In this document: positions 1 through 12,751 of the stretch, piece after piece
Numbering within the stretch: the first letter of the stretch is position 1
Layout: every line of letters begins with the position of its first letter
Position numbers and translations under genes: made by a program
Notes under the pieces: model-generated
Told to the model about the DNA's origin: nothing
The model's database searches: none
Seen by the model: the letters and a program-made list of their open reading frames with translations, nothing else
Source: Siphonodentalium dalli
Lineage: Eukaryota > Mollusca > Scaphopoda > Gadilida > Siphonodentaliidae
DNA: 64,000 nucleotides
Direction: 5' to 3'
Assembly (NCBI GenBank): GCA_032622095.1
Contig: CP136061.1
Coordinates: 201,678,244-201,742,243, forward strand

Positions 1-2400
1 CTGGTATATTTCAATCAAACTAACTAGGCTATAAGTCGAACATTTTCTGATATTTATTGTTTGCATTTAAAGGGACTAAATCCGTTTTTTTTAACTTAGT
101 AAAAAAAACATACATGTACCGGTACTGTAGATGATCAACGAAGAGCACTTGTTATCAGCTCAGAAGATATGTGGGATAATTTGTGCACACAGAGATAAAT
201 TGACACAGGCAGTGTCATGGGATAGTTGATATTGACCTCAGATGACTTAAAGAGGCACTAATAATTACAAATAAAGAGCGTTTATTATCAACTTAAAGAA
301 AGAAACTGTGGGAATGTGTCAAATTCCACATTTTATGGAAAAGTATTTTAAAAGCTAGAGCAAAATTAAATAATTGATATCCATATGCTCTACTTTTCTC
401 ATATTAACATTAAGTATACTAGATTGAACAAACTGTTAAAGAATTACAAAAAAAATTGAAGAAAATTAAAATATGGCCCTATGAATGTTTAGTCTTGACT
501 CTTTTCCAAAAAAAAATTTTTTTGGTGTTTTTGTCTATTTTAAAAGTTTTGGTGCAAATGAAATAGAAAAAACAACAGGTGTTTAATGTGCAAATTCATT
601 TGAACTTTCCTCTTATTTTAAACACTTTAGTTTGAAAAAAATATCATCAACAATGGAAATTCAGTTAGTTTAATCTAGTATTCTTAAAATGTTACAAGAA
701 AAGCAGGGCATATGAATATAAATTTATTGAGTTACATGATCTCAAATATGGCATTTCGTCACACAAGTTTTGTTTCATGGGCAAATTGGGCTATGTCCAT
801 ACAATGGAAAACACATTTTGTCTTCTTAATCATAGATTATTAAGAAAGAATGTTTTTGCACAATCTAGTCAGAAAATTACTAAAAACAATGAATTAGAGC
901 TTCATTCTATCTAGTTTTTGGAATTCTTAAACGTCGAGTATTGAATTTGGCTCCAAGACAATCATTCTCAATTAGATATATCTTACAGTTCCAGAATATC
1001 TGGTACACAGAAATCACCTCTATCTGTTATAATTAGTACTAGTATTCAGCATCAGTTGGAGTCTAAGATCAGGTGAGGGAGAGGCATGGATGGCACCACT
1101 GATGACCTCATGGAGAGATTGATTCAAGAACACTGGTTTTCAAATTTGATTTATTATGGTACTTGCTATGAATTTGCACCAAATGAATCAATATGTACTG
1201 TAGTTAAGTAGTAGTACATACTTTTGAGCAACTTATCAAGTATTAAGTAATTCAATAAAATATAAATACACGATCTGTCAATTGTGAATAACTGATCACA
1301 ACAATTGACTCGCAGCTAGCTGTGGCAGACTTGAAATTTAATCCTGGATCCTGGATTGAGAATTTGAGACTACTATGATGCAAATCATAGGGATGAGAAG
1401 TGAAAATGAGTCTGCAGTCAATCGCACCTATTCTCAAATTTCAATAGGAATTTTTATGTCAGGCAATTGGAATGAACTCATATATTATAACTGGCAACTT
1501 AATTGCCAATGTATATATCGCTGTGCCAAACCTTAGCTTCTAGCAGGATTTATTGTACATGTAGGTCAATATGAGTCATTATGAGTCTATGACCGCTCTC
1601 CCAGATTGCTGTAGTCAAACTAGAAGGGTAGGCACTATGACTATGTTCATGACTGAACTAGATTTATTGTAGAATATTTGGCTAATAACAGCCTAGAGCT
1701 ATGTGTTAATAAAATACTTGAATACACCTTCCACGTTAGGTTGTTTATTTTATACCACATGACATACTACATTGAAACAGTCATTTTAAATTTACTAGCG
1801 ACAGTACTACTACTAGGCAGTAGGGGTAGTAACTGTAAATTCCACAGTTGTAGTTGGTACATTTTCATTCTGTTGCTATACAGTACACACTGTTGTCACT
1901 GTTGAGACTTGAGTGTTTTTGTTGTGTTCCAGTAGTCACTTGCATAAATTTGACAACATTATAATATAATCATAATGTCATTATTAGATCACTTCAGTCT
2001 GAAGTTCAGACACTTGTGTTGTGGTTTTTTCTTGTGAGAATGTTCGCTGGTGTATAATCAGTCTGTGTCTAAGGTGTCACAGTGTTTACTCTCCGAGGTT
2101 GCTCAATTTCTCTCGTTGAGACCCGAGTGTTGCTGCTAACAAAATTCAATAAAAAATGTCAACAACAATGTGAATGTCAACATCACGATTCACGGTCATC
2201 GTCAGTCACCCGAACTTCAATTTAAGTCGAGTTTTTAACCAGTTTATCAGCCAATAGTCGTTGAAATCATATGGAAGGATGTAACGTTCCCACTCAATAC
2301 CACATTCAATTTCGGTAAACTCCGATAATCGTATTCAAATGCGTGTTCTAATCAATTAAGTTCGAATTCAGCCAAATGAAAAACTTTGTTCGCGTCATTT
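1..2400. other. 5' flank, no gene recognised
   Basis: AT-rich DNA with only short, low-complexity open frames and no recognisable domain. I see no exon, transposon terminus or strong tandem repeat. It is probably intergenic DNA upstream of the ALDH5A1 promoter; a distal 5'UTR exon cannot be excluded by eye. Confidence 0.5.
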
Positions 2401-2425
2401 TATTAAGTTCAGAAAATTGCATATA

Positions 2426-2436
2426 GCGCATGCGCG
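2426..2436. promoter_or_regulatory. NRF1-like palindrome
   Basis: GCGCATGCGC followed by G matches the core of the NRF1 consensus (YGCGCAYGCGCR) except the first base. NRF1 drives many nuclear genes for mitochondrial proteins, which suits SSADH. It lies about 640 bp before the predicted start codon. The same decamer occurs in the satellite at 6.9-7.3 kb, so the motif alone is not proof. Confidence 0.45.
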
Positions 2437-2519
2437 AAACGTAAACAGAAAAGCCGGTGGGAGTTCGTACTGTTAGAAGGAAGTTCGAACTATTGACAAA
2501 ATACAGATCAAACTTCCCG

Positions 2520-2527
2520 TGACGTCA
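2520..2527. promoter_or_regulatory. CRE-like site TGACGTCA
   Basis: Perfect CREB/ATF palindrome TGACGTCA within the putative ALDH5A1 promoter, 93 bp after the NRF1-like site. Function is inferred from motif and position only. Confidence 0.4.
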
Positions 2528-2547
2528 CAACACCTAATCACGGATAG

Positions 2548-2690
2548 CAGCTATCCTCTACCCAAAGTTTTGGAGTAGCATTTCCATATATGGAGCTTTT
2601 GAATTATTCATGACTTCCATATATGTTAAGTAAAACCACGGAACCGGACCTGGTGGATCCAAAATTTCCGCGAGTTAGTGATAGGGCATA
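2548..2690 (+). repeat. Fragment of foldback family E in the promoter
   Basis: The sequence from CAAAGTTTTGGAG through TTCCATATATG to CCGCGAGTTAGTGAT closely follows one arm of the palindromic element at 56.9-57.2 kb, in the same order. It is one copy of a short foldback (MITE-like) family lying between the CRE-like site and the E-boxes. Confidence 0.5.
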
Positions 2691-2945
2691 TATATAGATA
2701 TATTCCTAAATGTACTTTCACAACTTTCCTACATGTATATGGACTGGTAGTCTGGTACTATCCTATATATCGATTACCAAGTATGAAGGTGGAAATTTAT
2801 GTCAAAATCCCTGAAGTGAGGAAGATAGGATCATCGGAGCGCTTAAATGTTCATTGATACAGGAATGAGAGTTTATCAGCAACATGAAACGATCCGCCAC
2901 CCGTTCCGGGCACACGGAAGTTGGATGCAACCATTTCATGACATA

Positions 2946-2966
2946 TCACGTGACAATCACGTGATT
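2946..2966. promoter_or_regulatory. Paired E-boxes, one helical turn apart
   Basis: Two CACGTG E-boxes (2947-2952 and 2958-2963), each preceded by T and followed by A, start exactly 11 bp apart, so bHLH-ZIP dimers would face the same side of the helix. ATTGG (inverted CCAAT) follows at once. They lie about 100 bp before the predicted ATG at 3065. Factors of the USF/MiT class are candidates by motif only. Confidence 0.4.
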
Positions 2967-3064
2967 GGAGAATCGAGAATGAATTTCTGACTGGACTTTT
3001 TAATCACGAACGTCAGGGTTTTATCATTATTGACATTGTGCTCTTCCTTTGGTATATCATAGTG

Positions 3065-3118
3065 ATGTTCTATATTAGATACACTCTCTCCAGGACAGGA
3101 CACGTTAGTTGCAATCAG
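3065..3118 (+). CDS. ALDH5A1: ALDH5A1 exon 1 (predicted leader)
   Basis: An ATG followed by 17 open codons to a CAG|GTTTTT donor, phase 0, exactly what exon 2 needs. The 18 residues are Arg/Ser/Thr-rich with no acidic residue, as expected of a matrix presequence; exon 2 continues that character until the mature enzyme starts near residue 50. An in-frame TGA at 2951 precedes it with no earlier in-frame ATG. The donor is weak after +2. It is the only phase-compatible leader I found, but transcript evidence is lacking. Confidence 0.45.
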
Positions 3119-6100
3119 GTTTTTATATTTTATTGCAAAAGATTTGTTTCAAATTTTTTATTCAAATTTGTAGCACGGTGCAGGCACTGGCAGTGGTACT
3201 ACTACTAGTGGTAGTTTTATAAATAAAAATAAATAAATAAAATGAATAGTAGCAATATTAAGTACTTCAAACTACCGAAACCTGTGTTTAAGTACCGATC
3301 AAGCTATTTTTTGGAAGCTCCGGGGCGTCCTACTATAAGTATAACTAGTAGCAAGTTCAGTAATTGGGACACATGAATCGGGTTAAAAAATGTGACTTGA
3401 CCAAGTCTGACAAAATCTATCATAGGATGAATTCATCGACATGTCAGGACTATATAACACATCATGTCATACTCTAGTCCAACAAATTAGACTATTCAGA
3501 ATATAGTCTAATTTGTTGGACGTACATGTAGTTATAGTTTACTCAATAACTCATACAAGTTGGATTGATATAGCATAATAATATCAGTTATTCAATAGTT
3601 GTTGAGTGTTAACATGGTGAAATGCTTATAAGTGTTACTCAGATAGTCTCGCATTGATTTCACTAATTTGAGTTTTATGCTGCAATCAATTAATATTGAT
3701 TTTATTTTGAATGTTCTGGTGTAATACACACGCAACCAATACCATGTGGGATAACTCTATCTAACATTCTAAAAATAGTAACGAAATAATGTCCCACTTG
3801 ATTATCGCATTATAAAAGAAAATAAATATATTGACATAAAATAAATTTTATTAATTGGGGTACAGTACATGTATGTTAGTCCCAGGGTTCAATAGTTCAA
3901 TAGTCTGAGGGTTCAATAGTCTGAGCTAGGGTTCCATATAGTCTGATGGTTCGAAGAGCTTCGTGGTCCAGTGGTTAGCGTGTCAGACTTGTATTCGCTG
4001 TAAACACATCGATATTGGTTCGCAGCGCGTCGCCGGTCATTGAGTCTCCACGTAGCAGTGGCTTAATTGGCTCGCTGTTTCAAAACCTGTGCCAAGTTGT
4101 GACCCTTGAGCAAGATCGCTTGTACTGTGTCTGCTTCGCATCACTCATGCGTTAAAAGAGTGCCAGTCAGCTTGTCATACTGATGAGTATCAGCATATTC
4201 TGATCAAACTAGAGCAGCGCCTGCAATGGCTGCATCCGGTTCATTGGTTGGCTTGTACAAATGACTGGGGTAATATTGTACCAAGTGTGTTAGAGCAAGT
4301 AATTGGTTAATCGCTATATAAAACTGGTCATTATTTATTATTATTATTCGTTAATCAGAGGGTTCAATAGTTGGGGATTCATTAGTCTGAGGGTTCAATA
4401 CTCCGAGTGTTCGACAGACCATAAATTATGGTTTAATGAATAATTTTTCTATTTTAATATTATTTTTTTAAGGTATGCTGCATATAAAGCAGAAACATAT
4501 TAATATTACTAGTATGTCAAGTGTTCAAAATTAAAATGGCTTGATTTTACAGAACATTCAAAATACTCTAATTCAGTGGCCAATTAGAGATACATATCAA
4601 CTACCGTAGTTCTAAGTTTGTTTTTTGTTCACCTTCATTCATTGCAGGTTTTATCTGCTCATTCACTGAGGAAGAGTTTGCATAATGAATTCACCTGGCT
4701 ACGTCAGCAGTTATCAAAAATGTCTTCAGTTAGTTCTTCAAAACTAATATTTGACAAAGCCTATGTGGATGGAAAATGGACTAATGCCAAGAATGGGAGC
4801 ACTTTTGAAGGTAAATTGTCATTTATTAACAGCCTTTTCTTGTGCCTAAGTCTATTCTATCATTGATGCTGCTAACTTCCGGGCAAATTTGTGACATACT
4901 GCTTGGACTACATCTACTAGTACCTCCCCCATCCAAGAGATTTACTAAGAACAACTGGAACACATGAAATTTACATCACAGCACTGCTCTAACAAGGCAG
5001 TCATCAAATGGTTCAATCATGGGTTCTTTAAAACTACTAGTACATGTACAAGTTCTGGATTATTATTCATATGGTATAGAAGTAAATACGGTACTGTATA
5101 TACATAATACATTCTTTCGCCACATGTAAATACTGTATATACATTCTTTCGGTCAGCTGACAGTGATATTTGATTGGATTTGAATTTATATGTGTTTTTA
5201 TATACCGGTATTGGGCCATTCCATGCAAAGTGGTCCACAAAACAAAAAAATTCAAATTGGACTCTGGGTCACAATTTATACTTTTTCTCCATATTAATGT
5301 TGATCCAATTTATCAGGAAAAAATATTTGTATGTGGAATGTACATGTGTATGCCTTGCACATCAGTGGTCAAATTTATGGCTACTATAGCCAAACAATTG
5401 ATCCTATACATTTTGAAATGCTGATGCTGTCTAGGAAAAAATGTTACGATTAACAAACTGATTCACATGTCATTTTACAAACAATGACCACCTTATTCTG
5501 TAGGCATGCCTGTTACTTGGATATATGATGCATATCAAGAAAAAAAATTGTCATGAAATTCACCTTTTGGCTCGTAACACACGTGACAGAATTAACAGTA
5601 TTTTTTTAGATCTGGAAAAAGTGCACAATGTTTCACATTATTACATATTCAAAGGTAGAAACGTTCTTGGACAATTTCGGGAAAAACTTGTTGAACTTGA
5701 TCACCACCTAATGCCCAGATGCATGGTTTAATTTCTGTACACACATGACGTCATGTGCGTTACTAAAATGACATACTAGTATGGTTTATAGTGATTGAAA
5801 ACATGGGTCCAAGACTTCTGAAAGCTGTTTCTAGATTAATTATGTAACTTATGTTGCTAATATCTGTAAACAAACTAGATTCACACACTCATTTTGATAT
5901 GTTAATTAATTCCTGCATCTATGGCTAAGCATTAGAACCTGTTCTGAACTGAACGCATCACATGTGTCTGGCTAACACCTCCACATACAGATTATCAATA
6001 GGAGATTCATAATATTGATCTCAAAACAGATCTGCAGGCTCCTCTATGCCAAAACACACCTGAAACATGATCCTTTATATTGGTCTGACTACAAGTGGAC

Positions 6101-9100
6101 TGTCGCATCTTTTCAATGATAGATCTTAGTACCGTAATCCAAAATACAATAATTAATCAATATTAATTAAAAAATGGATTAAAATTGCACTGATGAGATG
6201 TATGCATCAGGTCTTAATTTTTTATTGACACATGGTTGACTCATTTTATCTGGTAAAATGGCAAATTGACAAATAATCTTTTACATGTACTTCCAAAAGT
6301 TACAAAACCCACTATTTCTGGCCCCCAGTCATGCTCAAATACATAAAATCTACACTTGTACATGGCTCCAGAATATTTACTAAAGTGATAGGAATTATTG
6401 CATCTGAACAAATAAAGTGCCTATTTTTCTGCAGCATTTAGTGTACATGTAGCAGTGAAGAGTGTTCTGTTAGTTTCTTCTTGATACATAAGAACGAACG
6501 CTCATCTCAATTCTCTACCAGAACATTTTTGGTGGCAATGAATTAAGTATGACAGTGTATATTATACCTTCACAATATCTAGAGTGATTGGTGTCATACG
6601 TTGTAAGTCATTCGTGTATTCATAATCAAGCCAATTCTGGAACACGACAAGGGTGTGCACCCACAGCGTTCAATTTGAAGTTTGAAGCTTTTAATACCCC
6701 TTAAGCTGGGCACATGTGTTCATTTCAGTCATATACCATACATGTACATCTCATATATATTTTGAAGACCTCTGTTTGTCTGTCTGTATGTCTGTCTCTG
6801 TCTGTATGTCATTTATACAAATCTACGATTCTCGACCGATCGGGACGAAACTTGGTACGTGTGTGTAGTTTGACCAGGCGGTGGACGTTGTCGTATTGGC
6901 GAGCCTGTGCGTGCCCGCTTCGCGCATGCGCAGACGAGATCTCGGAAACGGGTGGAGCTATCGACTTGAAATTTGCTATGTGAATGTATCTTGCCCCGCC
7001 ACCCCGGATACGAATTTTATCGGGTCGCCGAGCCCGTGCGACGCCAGCTTCGCGCATGCGCAGATGATATCTCGGAAACGGGTGGAGGTATCGACTTGAA
7101 ATTTGGTATGTGAATGTGTCTTGCCCCGGATACAAATTTTATCGGGTCACCGAGCTCGTGCGACGCCAGCTTCGCGCATGCACAGACGAGATCTCGGAAA
7201 CAGGTGGAGCTATTGACTTGAAATTTGCTATGTGAATGTATCTTGCCCCGGATACAAATTTTATCAGGTCGCCGAGCCCGTGCGATGCCAGCTTCGCGCA
7301 TGCGCAGACGAGATCTCGGAAACGGGTGGAGCTATCGACTTGAAATTTGGTATTTGAATAGCCCGGACAACGAAATTTGGTATTTGAATAGCCCGGACAA
7401 CGTCGGGCTCATCAGCTAGTCAGATATATACCAGTAATATGGTCTCACATTTTAGTGGTTTAAGAAAACTTAAGCAAAGTATTCTCTGCAGCTAGCTTTG
7501 CTTAAACAGTTAAATGGATTGTGAACAAATTCTTTCTATATAATGATGTTGTTTACCCATAATGGGCTTTGGTTATGTCTAGTAATGTCATGTTCCCTTG
7601 TACCTCTCTTCTTATGAATTGACATTAAATTTTTTTATGTTCTGTAATACGCGTAAAATCATCTTTTGAAACAAAACTGGTGCATAAAATTGACAATCGG
7701 TTATGAACTGATTGTAAATAGGATACTGGTTTTGTACGCGTAACACACGTGACAGAGCGATGTAACACACATGACAGTAAATATGCTATCAGGGCGAGTA
7801 ATACATTCAACTCTCATTAAAACTACTAATTGAACATTGAAGTAGAGTTTTTTTTCGTATTGGAAAGAAGCGCCAATTATGTATCAAACGGGTAACTTCT
7901 TATACAAGCATGGTACACTAATACATTTACTACACAGACTTAAGGACCGATCACATAGTTATGATGGGGTCATTATCTTGACCACATGTATGTAGTGAAT
8001 CATTTTGTATTATATTGAATGCACACCAAATGCTGCTTTAAAATATCACCAAAATTTCATGAAAAATGTAACACATGTGACATGGAATGGCCCTATTGGC
8101 AATCATAAATTTACATAATAAATACTGTTAGTGAAAGTATAATACATGTATATACATTATTGCCAACAATGCCTTTGATTAGCCAGTTCTTGTCAATGAA
8201 GATCACCAAAGTCAGTAGTCATCACTTTTCATCACAAGAAGGAAATTCAATATAATCCATTTGAAAAAAATATGAAGTAATATATGTTTTATATTTGTTG
8301 TTTGATATTTTGCAAGCCCCCCCCCCCCCCCATTCAGACCATGGTCAACTTCTTTAAATTTGCCACATATAAAATATCAGAAATTGATAGCACAGTTCTG
8401 TTCAAAATAAAGACCATAAATTGTAGTCTTGTGTTATACAGCTTCTAGCTATATCTTAATGGGAAAAGTCACATGTGACCTACTAGTATTGAAGAGTCAA
8501 ATGGATATTAATGATTTGGTATTCCGGTTTGATTCAAAATAAGATTTTATACTATATTTCCAACAAGAGTCACATCAGAGATGCAGAGACTGGTCTTGGT
8601 GGCTACAGCAAAATCTTTTGATATTTATTCCAAGTTATCCCACCAACAAGCAAAACAGTTGCATACTTTTATAAATAGTCTTAGCTCTCAATATAAACCA
8701 CAGACAAACCAATTTTTACAGGGTGAATTGTGAAAACCCAAACCTATTCTTTATCTGAATCAGCCTATGAGTCCAGTTGTATCCATCTGTTGATGCCCAC
8801 CAGTCGAGTGCAGGCCAGAGTGTTAACCTTGCCAAACACGGTTTCAGTTTTGCAGAAGATGATCACATAAAAAAGCAATATTCTTGAGCGACTTAACATT
8901 ATTGTGTACCAAAATTCACTGTATATGGCCACATTGTGAAAACCAGGAGGGTCATTCCTGTTACCAAAATGTCACTCCTGTTACCAATGTCACTCCTGTT
9001 ACCAGTGCATATTTATATTTTGTTAAAAAAAATACTGATCCAAAGAAAACAGTTATTATTATATTGAGATTGGTACAAAGTGTTGATACTTATGCAAATA

Positions 9101-12100
9101 TGATCAACTTGGAACTCTTAAGTTCATGGCCTACATAGTAATCAGTTGTGTTCTTTTATGCAATAAATGTGTGAGTTGACCCATGCTTATAGAGATTTTA
9201 AACATATTCGCTATGATGAGCTTATTCAAGCTCAATTGTTTCCAAGAAGTAACAAAAGGTAATAGCAATAAATATATTTTAGTCATATGAAATGACTGCT
9301 ATTGGTGTAAGCTGATTGTTGTTTGTTAGTAACAGGAGTGACATATTTTACTGCTTTGCTTGATTAAGTCATGTTGCCATGGCAATAGCAATAAAATTCC
9401 AGCATGCCGAAGCAAACCCTAATTCATGGTAAGTCATCAGGTTCGACATGGAAATGTTTTTTCTGTGAATTTGAACTTTGAATTTCGCGTAATGCAATCT
9501 TCCAAATTGTACAGTTTTCAAACATCACCCAAATGCAGAAAATTGTGCAGCTTATTTTGTGAAGAAAGGACGGACCTTTAAATCTTTGTATATGTATACA
9601 CATACATGTAGTGTTGACACAATTTATTAATACCATTAAGTTCACAGTCTCCTGTAGCTACTTAGACTCCAGATCATGTTATTAATGACAGGTGACATTT
9701 GAGAACAGTTTTAATCCTTTCTATACTAAATGGATTTTCCCACCCAGTTATAACTGTATAGATTGAAATGGTCTGTTATTAATTTGGAAGGGTGTTCAGG
9801 AAAAGCGAGATGACAAGAGAGACTGTACAAAGATTATATAAGAGCTGAAGGAGTCCTATTCATTGGTGGGAAATGTTCAGACAATTACTTATTATTTGAA
9901 CATAGCTTGAGGGAACTACTCATCAATGATTATTTAGTATATAGAGAGTTTTAATCTGATTCCTTCGATTTCACTTCATACCCATGAGGAAATTCACATT
10001 AAAGTGATTAAACTGATGATATATTTTCATATAAATATTTTACCGGTGTCTAATTCCATAACACTAGTATGAAACATGATATTTATAGTTCTCAACCCCT
10101 CAACTGGAGATTTGCTTGGTAGGGTACCGGACATGACTGCTGATGATACAAACAGTGCAATCAATGCTGCGTTTAAAGCTTTCCAGTCATGGAGGAACAC
10201 TACTGCTAAGGTATGTATCACTATATTGTCTCCCGAAAAGTTAATATTTGGGGGACTATAGAAATGACCTTCGTCTATCTGTCCATACATCCATCTGTCC
10301 ATTTGTGTGTCTGCCACACATTATGGGTACCTTCATTTTGTAATCAACTCTCCCACAGTTTCAAATATAGAGAATTGAAACTTTATAGGATATTCTTACC
10401 AATATATTGCTGATGTGAAATTTCAATCCTCCAACAATTTTGAGTGTAGAGAATTGAATCTAAAGGATATTGTTACCCATATATTGCTAATGTGCAAATT
10501 GTATATGGACGACAGAAATAAAAATATATTTCACAGAGTTATTGCCCTTTCTTGACTTTACCATTCTAATTTTCAAATGATTTTTACCAAAGATTTGATG
10601 TGAACATATTTTATTTCCAAATCCAAACAAATAACATAATATACAGATGACATAAATATACAAAATATAAGAGTTAATTATGGAAATGAGGATCAGACAA
10701 CAAGCCCGAGGGCTTATATGAAGTCTTCTCCTCTACCAAAGATTTATTTTTAATTTTCTGAAAAAGCCAACCTCCTAAGAAAAACATTTTTTTTCGGGGG
10801 ATGTGTGGTATACAAAATATAAGAGTTCATTATGGAATTGAGGATCAGACAACAAGCCCGAGGGCTAATATGAAGTCTTCTCCTCTACCAAATATTTATT
10901 TTTAATTTTCTGAAAAAGCCAACCCCTCCTAAGAAAAACATCTTTTTTCGGGGGATGTGTGGTCCACGACCTTTTATTGAAATTCAACTGAGAATGATAT
11001 TTGGCCTGTTAATCCTTTGAACCCTGAAATACTAGTATATATGTAAAACGCCTCATTTCCTTAGTTATAGGACAAAATTACGATATTTCAAATTATATCT
11101 AAACCACTTTAAAATATAACCTAACATTTTAGAATATAAATCAGGATGCACTGAATTAGAAATCACAAAGATCGTATCAATGAGTCTACTTCCAGCAGTT
11201 GAGCTTGCTCTACCATGCCCACCAACAGTTATCGCCATGTTTTCACAATATATTTATTTGTTTGCCGCAATTACGTCATATGTTTCAGACAGCATCAGCT
11301 CGTCGGTTTTCTGGATAATAAAGACTGTTTATTTTATAAAAAGAAGTATATTCAGTAGTTGGCCTTGCTATGCCATGTCCTCCAATAGTTGTCATCACCT
11401 TACTGCTCACTTGACACATAGGCAGGGTTCGCGCTGCTGATAGCCATTATAGCCAAATGCAAAAATAGAAGACAGTGGCGTTGACCTCTTTGTCACTTCA
11501 CTGTGGTTTGATGGCGTATGTGAGTAAATTGTTGTGTATACTTTGTGTGTCCACTTCGTATGTAGCTCGACGAATATTAAATATGTGTGTACAACATGGC
11601 GGATATCGTTGAGGGAAGTGTCCAATCTATTGACGACAATTATTACCACTTGATTTTAGAGTTATCCATCTTTATCTGCAAGACCGTCCGTTTGACCGGC
11701 AAGTTCTGTCCCAGAAACAATAGAAATTGCAAACATCAAACATCGATATCTAATCACTCTGAGCTTTGATGGGTGGGTTCCTCGAATCAAATATTTTGGA
11801 CCCCTGAAGCCAAATAACTAGTAAATTAGGAGCGTCTGATCAGATTGAGTACCTTTAAATATCGATTACACCCTGGGGAAAAACATTTGGCTAAACAAAT
11901 CTGGAAATGGCTAAACTTTTTGGGCCAGTGGGAACACGGCACATAGGCACTTACCAGTGTACAGAAAATGATCAACTCCATTGACTACTGATCGATTCGG
12001 TTGCATTACCAGGTTGTATTGTTTTGTTTTTAGCTCACCTGAGACGAAGTCTCCAGTGGAGCTATAGTCATCACTCCTCGTTCGTCATCCGTCCATCGTC

Positions 12101-12714
12101 CGTCCATCCGTCCGTCAACAATTCTTTGAACATCTTCTCCTCTGGAACCATAATACGAATGGGTTCCTATTTGGTGTGGATGTTCCCTAGGTGACTCTCA
12201 TTAAGAATTGTTCAAATGAGGTCAGTAGGTCAAATAGTTGTGAAGCCAGGGCCATAACTCTTTCCCACCATAGTAATTCTTTTAAACATCTTCAGAACGA
12301 TAAGACCAAATGGTTTTATATTTGGTGTGGATATTCCCAAGGTGACTCACATTCACATTTTTTCAAATGAGTTCACTTGGTGTAATAGTTGCGAAGCCAG
12401 GGCCATAACTCTTTCCCTCCATAGTAATTCTTAAAATGACTTCTTCTCAAATACCATCAGGCCATATGGGTTCATATTTGGTATGAAGGATCATTGGGTG
12501 ACTGGGGTTCAGATTTGTTCAAATCAGGTCACTGGGTAAAATGTGGACATAACTCCAAAAAATATTTTTGTTAGATTTAACTCTTTAACCAAAAAAAAAA
12601 GAAACAATTTTTTTTTTAAATAAAAGAATATTTAAAAAAAAAAGTTAAATTGTTTTTTTTTATTAAAATATTAAAAAAAGAAAAGAAAAATATGTATTTA
12701 ACTCCATGATCAAT

Positions 12715-12751
<37 letters not shown>

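Noticed and set aside
3955-4030. tRNA gene
   Set aside because: Box A and B are present but the cloverleaf is not convincing and the sequence continues into a SINE body and tail.
4720-4722. Met43 as the true start of ALDH5A1
   Set aside because: Upstream in-frame sequence is presequence-like and begins at a good acceptor, so a leader exon is expected; kept as an alternative.
5525-5731. 68-codon frame in intron 2
   Set aside because: Looks mildly protein-like but has no recognisable domain, splice context or repeat partner.
12718-12746. (TA)n tract as a regulatory element
   Set aside because: Ordinary microsatellite inside a dispersed repeat.
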